Below are positions 18,701 through 27,683 of a DNA stretch of 64,000 nucleotides, piece after piece; within the stretch, counting starts at the first letter, position 1; each line of letters starts with the position of its first letter. A program made the translations under genes and the position numbers. The DNA lies in contig JAPPIG010000100.1 in NCBI GenBank assembly GCA_028820635.1, positions 112,120-176,119 on the forward strand, given 5' to 3'. The notes under the pieces are model-generated. The model ran no database searches. It saw nothing but the letters and a program-made list of their open reading frames with translations, and was not told where the DNA came from. This DNA comes from Candidatus Poribacteria bacterium (GTDB lineage: Bacteria > Poribacteria > WGA-4E > WGA-3G).

Positions 18701-19510
18701 ATGGAGATTTACACATTGAAAACAGCAAGACCACGACAATATGGGGAAGATTATGCATCCCGATTCAAAAACCGGAGTTTAGCTGAAGCGTACGAGTTAC
18801 GACCACCCTATCCAGAGGAAACGTACAAAATACTTCTAAGTTTGCTGGGAGAATCGCGAGGGAGAGTGTTAGACGTTGGATGTGGTACAGGAAAAATAGC
18901 ACGCTCACTTGTCAATCACGTGGAAGGTGTTGATGCGGTTGACTTCTCACAGGAAATGATTCAAGTAGGAAAATCGCTCTCCAATGGCAATCACCCTAAA
19001 CTTCGGTGGATCATTGGATCTGTTGAAGATGTTCAGTTGTATCCGCCTTACTGTATGGTAACTGCAGGAGCAAGCATTCACTGGATGGACTGGAACATGG
19101 TATTTCCAAAATTCAAGGAAGTACTGACAACAGATGGTTATCTCGTAATCATTGATGGGGATCGTCCCATTGACGCACCTTGGCATGACGCAGAACTTTC
19201 ATTGATTCGTAAGTATTCTACTAACAAGCACTATGAGGAAATTGATCTGGTTCAAATACTCAAAGATAGAGGACACATACATCTGATTGGAGATAAACGG
19301 ACAACACCGGTCAACTTCTCGCAACCACTGACAGATTACGTTCAGTCATTTCATTCGAGACAGAGTCTGTCCAAGGAAGATATGGGAGAGAGAAATGTCA
19401 GTGCCTTTGATGCTGAATTATCTCAAATCTTGTCTGATTTTGTTGATACTGATGGATTCCTTAATTTTCATTTAGAAACAAGGGTAATTTGGGGAAGACC
19501 TTTGAGATAA
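18701..19510 (+). CDS. Class I SAM-dependent methyltransferase
   Basis: About 269 residues from ATG 18701 (GAGG 9 nt upstream); in-frame ATGs at 18629 and 18665 lack ribosome sites. Seen: AEAYELRPPYPEET and GRVLDVGCGTGKIARSL (motif I), GVDAVDFSQEMIQ (motif II), then TAGASIHWMDWN and YLVIIDGD. This is the UbiE/type-11 methyltransferase layout. Methyl acceptor unknown. Convergent with the large membrane protein gene; no terminator recognised between them. Confidence 0.85.
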   Translation: MEIYTLKTARPRQYGEDYASRFKNRSLAEAYELRPPYPEETYKILLSLLGESRGRVLDVGCGTGKIARSLVNHVEGVDAVDFSQEMIQVGKSLSNGNHPKLRWIIGSVEDVQLYPPYCMVTAGASIHWMDWNMVFPKFKEVLTTDGYLVIIDGDRPIDAPWHDAELSLIRKYSTNKHYEEIDLVQILKDRGHIHLIGDKRTTPVNFSQPLTDYVQSFHSRQSLSKEDMGERNVSAFDAELSQILSDFVDTDGFLNFHLETRVIWGRPLR

Positions 19511-19548
19511 GACGAAGAATTATACACTGACCTATGTTCAAGATGAAG

Positions 19549-21645
19549 TTATCGCTCCTTGGTTCCTTCAGGAAGATTGAAGCGCATATCACCATCAATA
19601 CATAATATGGTACAACTACACCAACCCCATTTTTTATATTCTCCTTTTCCACGAGAATAAATCACCTGAGTTAGTTGTTCATCAGTAACCTCGATTCTAT
19701 AAGTCTTTGAAATTCTGTCACTTCCGACAGGTATCTGCAACCGTTTAATCTTCTTTTCACCATTCGCAATTAGGTTGACCTCTAACGGATCAGATTCACT
19801 CAAACCGAAATAGCATATTACATCGTACGTTCCGTTGGGAAGCGTCACTCGGAAAACCCCATCTTCCTTTCCCAAAATGCTATCTCTGTGCATCTGTTGA
19901 TCTTCAGATTCACTTTTGAAGTCGTCCATTTCCGACTGCGTAACCCAACCGTATTTTCCATCAGTGAAAACTGTATCCGTATACACTGGGATAAATCCCG
20001 GTGCTGTCTCAGCGTCACGGGGTTGCATGTCAAACGCTAATCCAACCACACCTTTCCACAGCTGGGTGTCCGGTAAGGCACGTTTGCGGCGATATAGACG
20101 ATTATAGTCGTTGGAATCAACCAATTCATATTCTTCTTCCAAACCTTCAACATCATGATATTCTGTCCGCCACACGATGATAAAATCAGCAGGCAAATCC
20201 TTTCGCTTATATCGCAACGGAAAATGATCTGTATTCGCCTCATAGTTGTTAAGATAGGCGATCCCTTTTTTCACCGCAAGCAGACATTCAATGTGTCCGA
20301 ACGGTTCAACGTATTTAGGTTCAAAACCGAGTGAGTCAGAAAAACCGTTCCACTCTCCAGGTATACTCTGGAGAATTGTATGTTTTTCATCCATTCCTTC
20401 CAATGAAAGCGCGTTAGTAATGTCACGATTTAGCATTGTGTAAGTGTGGACATTATATCCGAGATGCCATAAGGATAAGAGAATTAGGATTCCAGCAACA
20501 CCATAGTTGATGTAGCGATGTAAGTTGATAGAGAAGAATGGGAGCAATACAAGAAATATGTACAGATGAAAACGATCATTTAACCAGCCACCGCTAAAGC
20601 CAGACCACGGAGATATGAAATACATTGCTGTGACGAGGAATGCCATAATCAGAAACCCATCCGTTTGGGTTACAAAACGCGTCCTGAGCCGTTCATCAGG
20701 GAATTCTGATTGCTTTTGATTATCCCGAACTCTATTGATAACTGTAAGCACAAAGGCAAAGCCGAAAAGTGTCAACAACATCCGTCCGATGAGCACATGA
20801 TCGTCCCGAAACGAGACCAAAGATTTCATAGAGAAAAAATAGTTTATGAGCCATTCAAAACCTCTATGGTCACCTTCACTCCCGTGGGCGTTTACAAGGT
20901 AAAGGTAGTAGGAAAAGAAGATAAAGTAAGCAGGCAAAAGCGTAACGATAAAAATCAATGTAGGTTGGAATTTCATCATCGCGTCCTTGAAGCGATGTAT
21001 CGGTGGATGTGTTGTTTTTTTATTCTCCCATACCTCTCGTAATACACCGTAAACTGATGAGAAAAGCGCAAAGAATGTCAATGATATGATGAGCAACGCA
21101 TAGGAGTGGTAGTGGGTGAAGTAAGTCGCCAACAGCAATATGTAGATGACTACAACGTTTATCCAACGCAAATTTTCCTTGACTCTCCACCAGTACCCCA
21201 CAGTGAAGAAAAACAGAGACATACTGAGAACAAAGTTGTAGAACCCCATGTGAAGTAGGTAGTTGTAAGCAAAGATAAAGCCCACCAATCCAAAAACTGT
21301 GTTCTCTTTCTCTACACTGTTAAGAAAATAGAAAAGAGACAACGGCAGAAGACCGATGCAAAGCGTAAGCACAATCTTTTCACAAATAAGAGGCGGAAAA
21401 ATGTATAACAGTAATAGCAGAAGTGCGTGAGATGTCCAGTTAGGGAAAAGAGTAGGGTTCAGTTCGTAGACTTCCCGTAACCGATAGTTTTCATGTTTGT
21501 GGTATTCCTTCAGAACATAAGCGTTATAGATGTGACTTGCACCATCCTGAGTGGGAAAATACTTAAAACACCAGACGGGTAAAAGATGAATTACCAACAA
21601 TGCAATGACAGTAATGTATCCTATAGACAATCGACTTGCTTTCAT
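19549..21645 (-). CDS. Polytopic membrane protein (glycosyltransferase-like) with C-terminal beta-sandwich
   Basis: 698 residues, ATG 21645 preceded by AGAGGAA. Residues about 1-400 hold roughly ten hydrophobic helices, beginning SIGYITVIALLVIHLLPVW. FPTQDGASHIYNAYV early in the first outside loop is like the loop of oligosaccharyl/PMT-type GT-C enzymes, though the catalytic DE/DD motif is not certain. The C-terminal ~140 residues form a soluble module (FTDGKYGWVT, FRVTLPNGTYDVICYFGLSESD) with the pattern of galactose-binding/malectin-like sandwiches. Possibly transfers or recognises a glycan at the cell surface; this is inference. Confidence 0.75.
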   Translation of the reverse strand: MKASRLSIGYITVIALLVIHLLPVWCFKYFPTQDGASHIYNAYVLKEYHKHENYRLREVYELNPTLFPNWTSHALLLLLLYIFPPLICEKIVLTLCIGLLPLSLFYFLNSVEKENTVFGLVGFIFAYNYLLHMGFYNFVLSMSLFFFTVGYWWRVKENLRWINVVVIYILLLATYFTHYHSYALLIISLTFFALFSSVYGVLREVWENKKTTHPPIHRFKDAMMKFQPTLIFIVTLLPAYFIFFSYYLYLVNAHGSEGDHRGFEWLINYFFSMKSLVSFRDDHVLIGRMLLTLFGFAFVLTVINRVRDNQKQSEFPDERLRTRFVTQTDGFLIMAFLVTAMYFISPWSGFSGGWLNDRFHLYIFLVLLPFFSINLHRYINYGVAGILILLSLWHLGYNVHTYTMLNRDITNALSLEGMDEKHTILQSIPGEWNGFSDSLGFEPKYVEPFGHIECLLAVKKGIAYLNNYEANTDHFPLRYKRKDLPADFIIVWRTEYHDVEGLEEEYELVDSNDYNRLYRRKRALPDTQLWKGVVGLAFDMQPRDAETAPGFIPVYTDTVFTDGKYGWVTQSEMDDFKSESEDQQMHRDSILGKEDGVFRVTLPNGTYDVICYFGLSESDPLEVNLIANGEKKIKRLQIPVGSDRISKTYRIEVTDEQLTQVIYSRGKGEYKKWGWCSCTILCIDGDMRFNLPEGTKER

Positions 21646-21759
21646 TATTCCTCTGAACTCGCTAATGTAGTTGTTACCTACCCGTTTGAAATTCCATTAA
21701 CAAACACAAAAGTAATACCACATTCAGTTGGAAAAGTCAAGCATAGGTTCTGATTTTTC

Positions 21760-21788
21760 TTGACTCATCTTGATAGAAAAGGTATACT
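21760..21788 (+). promoter_or_regulatory. Sigma70-type promoter for the DUF123 gene
   Basis: TTGACT (21760-21765), 17 bp spacer, TATACT (21783-21788), about 60 nt before the GTG at 21851. Divergent from the membrane protein gene. Confidence 0.6.
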
Positions 21789-21850
21789 CGCAGCGGATCA
21801 AAAACGCTTCATAGAGGATTGAACTCACACGAAGTCAATTTGGAGGGACA

Positions 21851-22444
21851 GTGAGCATTCCAAACATTTTTCTTATCGGAGATGATTCACAAGCAGGAAC
21901 TTATGTGCTGCGAATTCGACTTAAAGAAGACACCGAATTACAATTTGGACGATTTAAGAAAGGCAAACTGATTTCACTTCCTGCGGGCGATTACACTTAT
22001 GTAGGTTCTGCTCTTTCAGAAAAAGGTGCTACCTCACTCGCACGACGACTTGTGCGACATGCAACGCGAAGCGGAGACAAACCGCCACACGCTATCAGAG
22101 ATGATATGATAAGACAATTCCGAGAATGTGATTTGGGACCGCCCGATCCGCTACCTAAAAGCGGGAAAAAATTGTTTTGGAACGTTGATTTTATGCTGGA
22201 TTTAGAATTGACAGAAATTATCAACGTTATTGCAATCCGTTCTCCTGAACGCTTGGAAAATACTATTGCCGAGTTCCTTGAACACAATACAGACACACAA
22301 ATAATTGAAAAAAGTTTAGGTGCGAATGATGCACCGCGTTATACCCATGTTTTACGTGTCAATCCAGACGACATGTGGTGGACATCCATCGCGAAAAACA
22401 TGCAAGAAAACTTTCTATCTCATTCAAACGATACTGGAACTTAA
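21851..22444 (+). CDS. DUF123-type GIY-YIG-related protein
   Basis: 197 residues from GTG 21851, preceded by GGAGG at good spacing. The core GTYVLRIRLKEDT, LISLPAGDYTYVGSALSEKGATSLARRLVRHATR and KLFWNVDFMLDL are the signature of DUF123, a small domain related to the GIY-YIG endonuclease fold and found alone or fused to endonuclease III. The Y-V-G-S-A strand is the GIY-YIG equivalent. Activity unproven in the family. The next gene starts 20 bp downstream. Confidence 0.85.
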   Translation: MSIPNIFLIGDDSQAGTYVLRIRLKEDTELQFGRFKKGKLISLPAGDYTYVGSALSEKGATSLARRLVRHATRSGDKPPHAIRDDMIRQFRECDLGPPDPLPKSGKKLFWNVDFMLDLELTEIINVIAIRSPERLENTIAEFLEHNTDTQIIEKSLGANDAPRYTHVLRVNPDDMWWTSIAKNMQENFLSHSNDTGT

Positions 22445-22463
22445 AACTACTTCCGAGAAAAAT

Positions 22464-23579
22464 ATGCACGACCCACGACTTGATAAACTTGCAAACGTAC
22501 TCACAACCCACTCTACCAAAGTCCAACCTGGTGAATTTGTCCTAATTGAAGCCATTGATATTCCGCAGGAGATGGTAATCGCCCTTATCCGTGCTGTGCG
22601 GAAAGCAGAAGGTATCCCACTCGTTGAACTCAAACAAAATCGCATTCAACGTGAAATCATTCTTGACGGAAACGATGCTGGTATAAAACTTATCGGAGAA
22701 TGTGAAATATACCGTATAAAAAAGGTTCAGGTGTATATCGGCATTCGTGGTAGCCATAACATTACAGAGATGTCCGATGTTCCATCGGAGGCAATGCAGC
22801 GTTACCAAAAGCATTGGCTGCGTCCACTCAATGATATCCGCGTGCCACAGACAAAATGGGTTGTGTTGCGTTGGCCTCTACCGGCGATGGCACAGCAGGC
22901 GAAGATGAGCACAGAAGCATTTGAGGATTACTATTTTGACGTCTGTACGCTTGACTATAGCCGAATGGAACGCGCGATGATGCCTCTTAAGTCTCTTATG
23001 GAAGAAACGGATGAAGTACACATCGTCGGTGAGGATACTGATTTGCGGTTCAGCATTAAGGATATACCGGTTATTCCGTGTGCAGGCGAGTATAACATTC
23101 CCGACGGCGAGTGCTTTACTTCACCTGTGCGAGATTCTGTCAACGGCACAATCCATTTCAATACCCCTACAATCTATCAGGGAACAACTTTTACTGACAT
23201 TCGTCTCCGCTTTGAAAATGGCAAAATCGTTGAAGCATCTGCAAATAATATCGAAAGGTTGAATGCTATTCTTGATACAGACGATGGTGCACGTTATATC
23301 GGAGAATTTGCCATAGCGTTCAATCCTTACATCACAAATCCAATGCTCGATATTCTGTTTGATGAAAAAATTGCGGGATCGTTTCATTTCACACCCGGAC
23401 AGGCTTATGAAGAAGCAGATAACGGTGTTCGTTCCGCTGTTCATTGGGATATGGTGATGATTCAAACGCCTGAGTATGGCGGCGGTGAAATGTATTTTGA
23501 TGGAAATCTTATTCGCAAAGACGGGCGATTTGTTCACCCAGAATTGGAAGCATTAAATCCGGAAAACCTAATCAGTTAA
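22464..23579 (+). CDS. M29-family aminopeptidase (thermophilic type)
   Basis: 371 residues from ATG 22464; the frame is open upstream but into the preceding gene. Seen: VQPGEFVLIEA at the N terminus, GEDTDLRFSI, NIPDGECFTSPVRDSVNG (two metal-site Glu regions), GEFAIAFNP, then FHFTPGQAYEEADNGVRSAVHWDMV and GEMYFDGNLIRKDGRF, the M29 C-terminal metal His-Asp block. M29 enzymes remove N-terminal residues using two Co/Zn ions. Weak Shine-Dalgarno. Likely intracellular. Confidence 0.88.
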   Translation: MHDPRLDKLANVLTTHSTKVQPGEFVLIEAIDIPQEMVIALIRAVRKAEGIPLVELKQNRIQREIILDGNDAGIKLIGECEIYRIKKVQVYIGIRGSHNITEMSDVPSEAMQRYQKHWLRPLNDIRVPQTKWVVLRWPLPAMAQQAKMSTEAFEDYYFDVCTLDYSRMERAMMPLKSLMEETDEVHIVGEDTDLRFSIKDIPVIPCAGEYNIPDGECFTSPVRDSVNGTIHFNTPTIYQGTTFTDIRLRFENGKIVEASANNIERLNAILDTDDGARYIGEFAIAFNPYITNPMLDILFDEKIAGSFHFTPGQAYEEADNGVRSAVHWDMVMIQTPEYGGGEMYFDGNLIRKDGRFVHPELEALNPENLIS

Positions 23580-23605
23580 CATACAAAACATACAAAGGAT
23601 GCACT

Positions 23606-25042
23606 ATGTCACAATCCCCAAATATCTTATTTTTACTCACTGATCAACAACGTTTTGATTCATTAGGTTGCAACGGTGCCTCTGTCTGCCAAACACCTGC
23701 AGTAGACAATATAGCATCAACAGGCATGCGTTTTTCCAAAGCCTATACACCGATAGCACTTTGTTCGCCAGCACGCGGTTCACTGCTCACTGGACTCTAT
23801 CCTCACAATCACGGACAGCTTTCAAACATGGGGAATTTCAACGCGGTATTTTCAGATCAGATTCTTGACAAACCCGCATATCCGCAACTATTGAAAGCAG
23901 CGGGATATAACGTGGCGTGTGTTGGCAAATGGCATCTTGCCAAACAAGGTGATACTGAGTTCTGGGGTTACGACAAGTGGCATCCGTACAGCGAGTGGCA
24001 TCAATGGCTTCGTGATGATGGGATTGATTTTAGGATTGACAGGGATGCGGTGCAACCTTTTGAATGGGGTGGAGAGGCGCCGTTCTATGGCAGACTTCCA
24101 CTCCCTGTAGAACGAACTATGGAAGCATGGACTGCTGATAAAACGATAGAATTAATCAATGGATATACCAATTCCGAGCAACCTTTTATGATTGCCGCTA
24201 ATTTCTTCGGTCCGCACTTCCCTTATGCTGTGCCAGAACCCTACGACACGATGTACGACCCAGATTCTGTGGAACGTTGGGGAAACTTTGATGAACAGTT
24301 CATCAACAAACCTCTTATCCAACAAAAAGAAATGCTTCGCTGGAACGCGAGTCATTTAACTTGGTCTGACTGGCAGAAAGTCATCGCAGCGTATTGGGGA
24401 TTTTGCACCTTTATTGATGACCAAGTTCAACGGATTTTCGATTGCCTTGAACAGAGCGGTTTAGCAGATAACACTATCATCATCTTTTCAACTGACCACG
24501 GCGATATGCTCGGTAGCCATCGACTTTTCAACAAAGGATTTCACATGTATGAAGAAACACATCACATTCCGCTTGTGATACGATGGCCAGGAGTGACATC
24601 TCATGGAACGACTTGCGATGAATTTGTGAACCTTGTTGACCTTATGCCGACATTTTTGGAAATCGGTGGTGCAGAAATGCCCAACAATCTTGATGGAAGG
24701 TCTATTGTGCCGCTCCTCAAAGGTGAAACTGTAGCAGATTGGCCAGATGACGTTTTCGCTGAATTTCATGGATACGAACCAACACTGGCAACAGTGCGGA
24801 TGGTACGCACTGATTCTTGGAAATACGTCTATAATCCGTATAGTGAAGACGAACTCTACGATATGCAGAGTGACCCACATGAACTTCACAATCTCGCAAC
24901 ACATCTCGGATACAAGCACGTTTTGCGCCGCATGAAAGACCGCATGGTCAAACGGTTACGCGAAACGAAGGATAATATCGTTATGGAAGGTGGATGGCAG
25001 AGTAATTCGTTTGATCTGCTTATCTCTGATCGGGAAAGATAG
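23606..25042 (+). CDS. Sulfatase, formylglycine (Cys) type
   Basis: 478 residues, AAGGA before ATG 23606. N-terminal NILFLLTDQQRFDSLGC carries the first metal Asp pair (D13/Q14 region). The maturation site LCSPARGSLLTGLYPHNHG is a Cys-x-Pro-x-Arg motif, so Cys would be converted to formylglycine by an enzyme encoded elsewhere. GKWHLAKQGD and IIIFSTDHGDMLGSHRLFNKG supply the remaining metal/sulfate ligands. It resembles choline-sulfatase/N-sulphoglucosamine sulfohydrolase-type family S1 enzymes. No signal peptide is seen, so it may act in the cytosol. Sulfated glycan or small sulfate ester as substrate is inferred. Confidence 0.9.
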   Translation: MSQSPNILFLLTDQQRFDSLGCNGASVCQTPAVDNIASTGMRFSKAYTPIALCSPARGSLLTGLYPHNHGQLSNMGNFNAVFSDQILDKPAYPQLLKAAGYNVACVGKWHLAKQGDTEFWGYDKWHPYSEWHQWLRDDGIDFRIDRDAVQPFEWGGEAPFYGRLPLPVERTMEAWTADKTIELINGYTNSEQPFMIAANFFGPHFPYAVPEPYDTMYDPDSVERWGNFDEQFINKPLIQQKEMLRWNASHLTWSDWQKVIAAYWGFCTFIDDQVQRIFDCLEQSGLADNTIIIFSTDHGDMLGSHRLFNKGFHMYEETHHIPLVIRWPGVTSHGTTCDEFVNLVDLMPTFLEIGGAEMPNNLDGRSIVPLLKGETVADWPDDVFAEFHGYEPTLATVRMVRTDSWKYVYNPYSEDELYDMQSDPHELHNLATHLGYKHVLRRMKDRMVKRLRETKDNIVMEGGWQSNSFDLLISDRER

Positions 25043-25108
25043 CCACGTTAAATGCCTCACGGAATAAGCGGTTGATTCCTTATTTGAATGGTGCAGGAGT
25101 TGAAACAA

Positions 25109-25861
25109 ATGCAACAACAAAATGCAATAGAACATCTTGAAACTTATGGCTATTGTCTGATTGAGGATGCGATCCCCGCAGAGAAAGCAGATGCGATGGC
25201 GGAGAAATACTTCCAGCTTCATCAAGACCCAGCAAATCGTGAAACTTTTCAAGACCCAAACGCTGAACTGTATCAAACGCTTTTCGGAGTCGTCAATCTT
25301 GATGAAATGTGCTGGGAATGCATTGCACATCCACAAGTGCTACAAGTGGTCCGTCATTTTCTCGGAGACAGCGCGCGGTTGGGTGAGGCTTGCACAAAGT
25401 GGGTCAAACCACGGGCACCCCAAGGTGGTATACACACCGATTCGACACATGATCTGCCATCATGCTTGCCCGAAACACCGTGGATGATCAATTCAATCTG
25501 GATGATAACGGATTTTACCGTTGAAAATGGAGCGACTCTTGTAGTGCCGTTTAGCCATCGCGCACGCCGGAGACCAACACAATCCGATATTGCAGAAAGT
25601 CATCCGGTGTCTATCTGCGGACGTCGCGGCTCTGTACTATTGTGGCACGGTGGGGCATGGCATGGACAAGGCGCAAACACAACCGATGACGAACATCGGA
25701 TGGCATTGAACATTGCATATTATCCTGCCTGGTGGAATCTGATGCGCGAAGGTGGACACCAACCCGTTTTTCCTGAAACCTTTGCGCGAATGCCAGAAGA
25801 CCTACAAACACTTGTGCGACATAAGGTAGCGAAACAACGGGCGGATATTTATGAGTTTTGA
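25109..25861 (+). CDS. Phytanoyl-CoA dioxygenase (PhyH)-like oxygenase
   Basis: 250 residues from ATG 25109 (AGGAG upstream); ATG 25088 is in frame but lacks this site. YGYCLIEDAIPAEKADAM starts the domain. Iron site: GGIHTDSTHDLPS (His, Asp) and WHGGAWHGQGANT (distal His), with DEHRMALNIAYYP giving the 2-oxoglutarate Arg. NGATLVVPFSHRARRRP is the core turn. It lies 66 bp after the sulfatase. Substrate unknown. Confidence 0.9.
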   Translation: MQQQNAIEHLETYGYCLIEDAIPAEKADAMAEKYFQLHQDPANRETFQDPNAELYQTLFGVVNLDEMCWECIAHPQVLQVVRHFLGDSARLGEACTKWVKPRAPQGGIHTDSTHDLPSCLPETPWMINSIWMITDFTVENGATLVVPFSHRARRRPTQSDIAESHPVSICGRRGSVLLWHGGAWHGQGANTTDDEHRMALNIAYYPAWWNLMREGGHQPVFPETFARMPEDLQTLVRHKVAKQRADIYEF

Positions 25862-25889
25862 TCTGACTCCTTTAGATGCAATGCTGATT

Positions 25890-26732
25890 TTATACCTGAA
25901 CGACAAACTTACATCCTTCTTGGAACCACTCCCTGAGTATCGTATCCTCATTGTAAGTTCGTTTTGCTTGTGAACCTGTGGCTTGTGAAAGATCAATTGT
26001 TGTAGATACAATTTCATCACCGAAAAACCCCGCTTCTTTGATAACATTACCGTTTGGATGGACAATTTTGGAGTTTCCATGTGATGACCCTGCTGCTTTA
26101 ATATCATCCGGATTCGCAGGTGTATTCGCCATTACAAGATAAATTCCATTCTCTGTCGCCCGCGAAATTGGCATAGCACGGTAGGCAGAGAGTTTATATT
26201 CTGATAGTAAGCCTGCTTCACATGAACAGAAAAAACAGATTTGTGCACCCATTGCCGCAGGCAGTTTCACAAGTTCAGGATAGCGAACATCGTGACAGAT
26301 GATAAAGCAACAGGCAACATCCGCTAACTGAACAATCGGCAGTTTGCCACGATTGTTTGTGCACCACTTTTCTCCAGCGAGGAAAGTTTTTCCATAACGG
26401 TATTTAAGACTACCTTGCTGGTCAAAAATCGCTAAGTCATTGTGCCAATTCTCCCCATCGTGATGTGCAGAACCGACAATAACTGCCATTTTGTGTCGAC
26501 GTGCAGCTTTTGCTATCTTTGCTTCTGCCTCTTTAAATACTTGTGGCGATATTTGTTCCCAATAATCGATATCACAGCAATAACCGAATAGACATCCCTC
26601 AGGAAATGCCGCAATCTGTATCTCCATTTCTGCACACGTTTCTATTTGTTGAAGCACTTTTGTAGTGCTTGCAATGACATCTTTACTCGTAAGCAACTGA
26701 CACGCCGCTAAGTTAACCTGTTTATTAGTCAT
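25890..26732 (-). CDS. Nitrilase-superfamily carbon-nitrogen hydrolase
   Basis: 280 residues. The Glu-Lys-Cys triad is visible: Glu in IAAFPEGCLFGY (about residue 44), Lys in YRYGKTFLAGEKW, Cys in CCFIICHDVRYPE. PISRATENGIYLVMANT and SSHGNSKIVHPNG are typical of the branch containing aliphatic amidases and beta-ureidopropionase-like enzymes. Start ATG 26732 with no strong Shine-Dalgarno. Convergent with the PhyH gene. Confidence 0.88.
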   Translation of the reverse strand: MTNKQVNLAACQLLTSKDVIASTTKVLQQIETCAEMEIQIAAFPEGCLFGYCCDIDYWEQISPQVFKEAEAKIAKAARRHKMAVIVGSAHHDGENWHNDLAIFDQQGSLKYRYGKTFLAGEKWCTNNRGKLPIVQLADVACCFIICHDVRYPELVKLPAAMGAQICFFCSCEAGLLSEYKLSAYRAMPISRATENGIYLVMANTPANPDDIKAAGSSHGNSKIVHPNGNVIKEAGFFGDEIVSTTIDLSQATGSQAKRTYNEDTILREWFQEGCKFVVQV

Positions 26733-26859
26733 TATTCTCTACCCCTTTGACAATACACTTTAGAGTTAAATGCCCATCTCCTAACTGTTATGCTTTTTAG
26801 ATAGTAAAGAAGTATACCACTTTTTCGGGAGTTCTTCATTAGTTTATTAGGAAAAATCT

Positions 26860-26943
26860 TTGCAATGTAGGACTTAGGTAACGTATAATATATATCGTAT
26901 CAAAATAGGTTGCACTTGACATCTGCTTTTGGTATACTATACA
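26860..26943 (+). promoter_or_regulatory. Two candidate promoters upstream of cysC
   Basis: Candidate 1: TTGCAA (26860-26865), 18 bp, perfect TATAAT (26884-26889). Candidate 2: TTGACA (26916-26921), 16 bp, TATACA (26938-26943). The second would start transcription near 26950, so the in-frame GTG at 26948 cannot be the start of that message; this supports the TTG start at 27053. The rest of the 320-bp gap holds nothing else recognised. Confidence 0.5.
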
Positions 26944-27052
26944 GCAAGTGCATTCTTATATCATAATACGATTCAAGGGTATTACCCTTGCAAAGCATTT
27001 AAGGGAACTGATATCCCCAAATTACTATCACGAAATTACGAGGAAGAATCGA

Positions 27053-27670
27053 TTGGCAGAACAGAAAGCAACTAATATTACGTGGCATGAAACAACCGTC
27101 ACAGTGGAAGACAGAGAACAACTACTCAACCAAAAAGGTTGTGTCGTATGGTTCACCGGACTCTCAGGTTCAGGAAAATCAACATTAGCCAATGTAGTGG
27201 CACACCTATTACACGAGCGAAAGCATCATACATACGTACTAGATGGTGACAATGTCCGACATGGGTTAAACAAAAATTTAGGTTTTTCCCCCGAAGACCG
27301 AGAAGAAAATATTCGCCGAGTCGGTGAAGTCGCGAAACTTTTCGTTGATGCGGGGACTATTGTAATGACAGCATTTATCTCACCATACCGCGCCGACCGC
27401 GACCAAGCAAGAGAGTTAATTGCTGAAAATAGATTCGTTGAAGTCTTTGTTGAGTGCCCACTTGACGTGTGTGAAGAACGCGACCCGAAAGGTTTATACA
27501 AAAAAGCACGTGCTGGAGAAATTAAAGAATTTACAGGTATCAGTGCTCCTTACGAAGCACCTCTCAACCCAGAGGTTGTTGTCAATACGGCTGAACTGTC
27601 TATATTTGAATCTGCACAGCAGGTTATAACGTTCCTTGAGAAAACGGGCTTGGTCCCATCTGAAAAATAA
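27053..27670 (+). CDS. cysC: Adenylylsulfate kinase (APS kinase)
   Basis: 205 residues if translation starts at TTG 27053, which has GAGGAA about 8 nt upstream and gives the usual CysC N terminus (AEQKATNITWHE); family length is about 200. An in-frame GTG at 26948 would add a non-homologous head. Seen: Walker A FTGLSGSGKST, LDGDNVRHGLNKNLGFSPEDREENIRRVGE and FISPYRADRDQAR, all specific to APS kinase, and DPKGLYKKARAGEIKEFTGI. It makes PAPS from APS and ATP. No sulfurylase gene is adjacent. PAPS may feed sulfate assimilation or sulfation. Confidence 0.92.
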   Translation: MAEQKATNITWHETTVTVEDREQLLNQKGCVVWFTGLSGSGKSTLANVVAHLLHERKHHTYVLDGDNVRHGLNKNLGFSPEDREENIRRVGEVAKLFVDAGTIVMTAFISPYRADRDQARELIAENRFVEVFVECPLDVCEERDPKGLYKKARAGEIKEFTGISAPYEAPLNPEVVVNTAELSIFESAQQVITFLEKTGLVPSEK

Positions 27671-27683
27671 TGTTTGGAGAACC

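Noticed and set aside
26948..27052. Upstream in-frame GTG for cysC giving a 240-residue protein
   Set aside because: The extra 35 residues are not family-like, a promoter would start near 26950, and TTG 27053 has a ribosome site.
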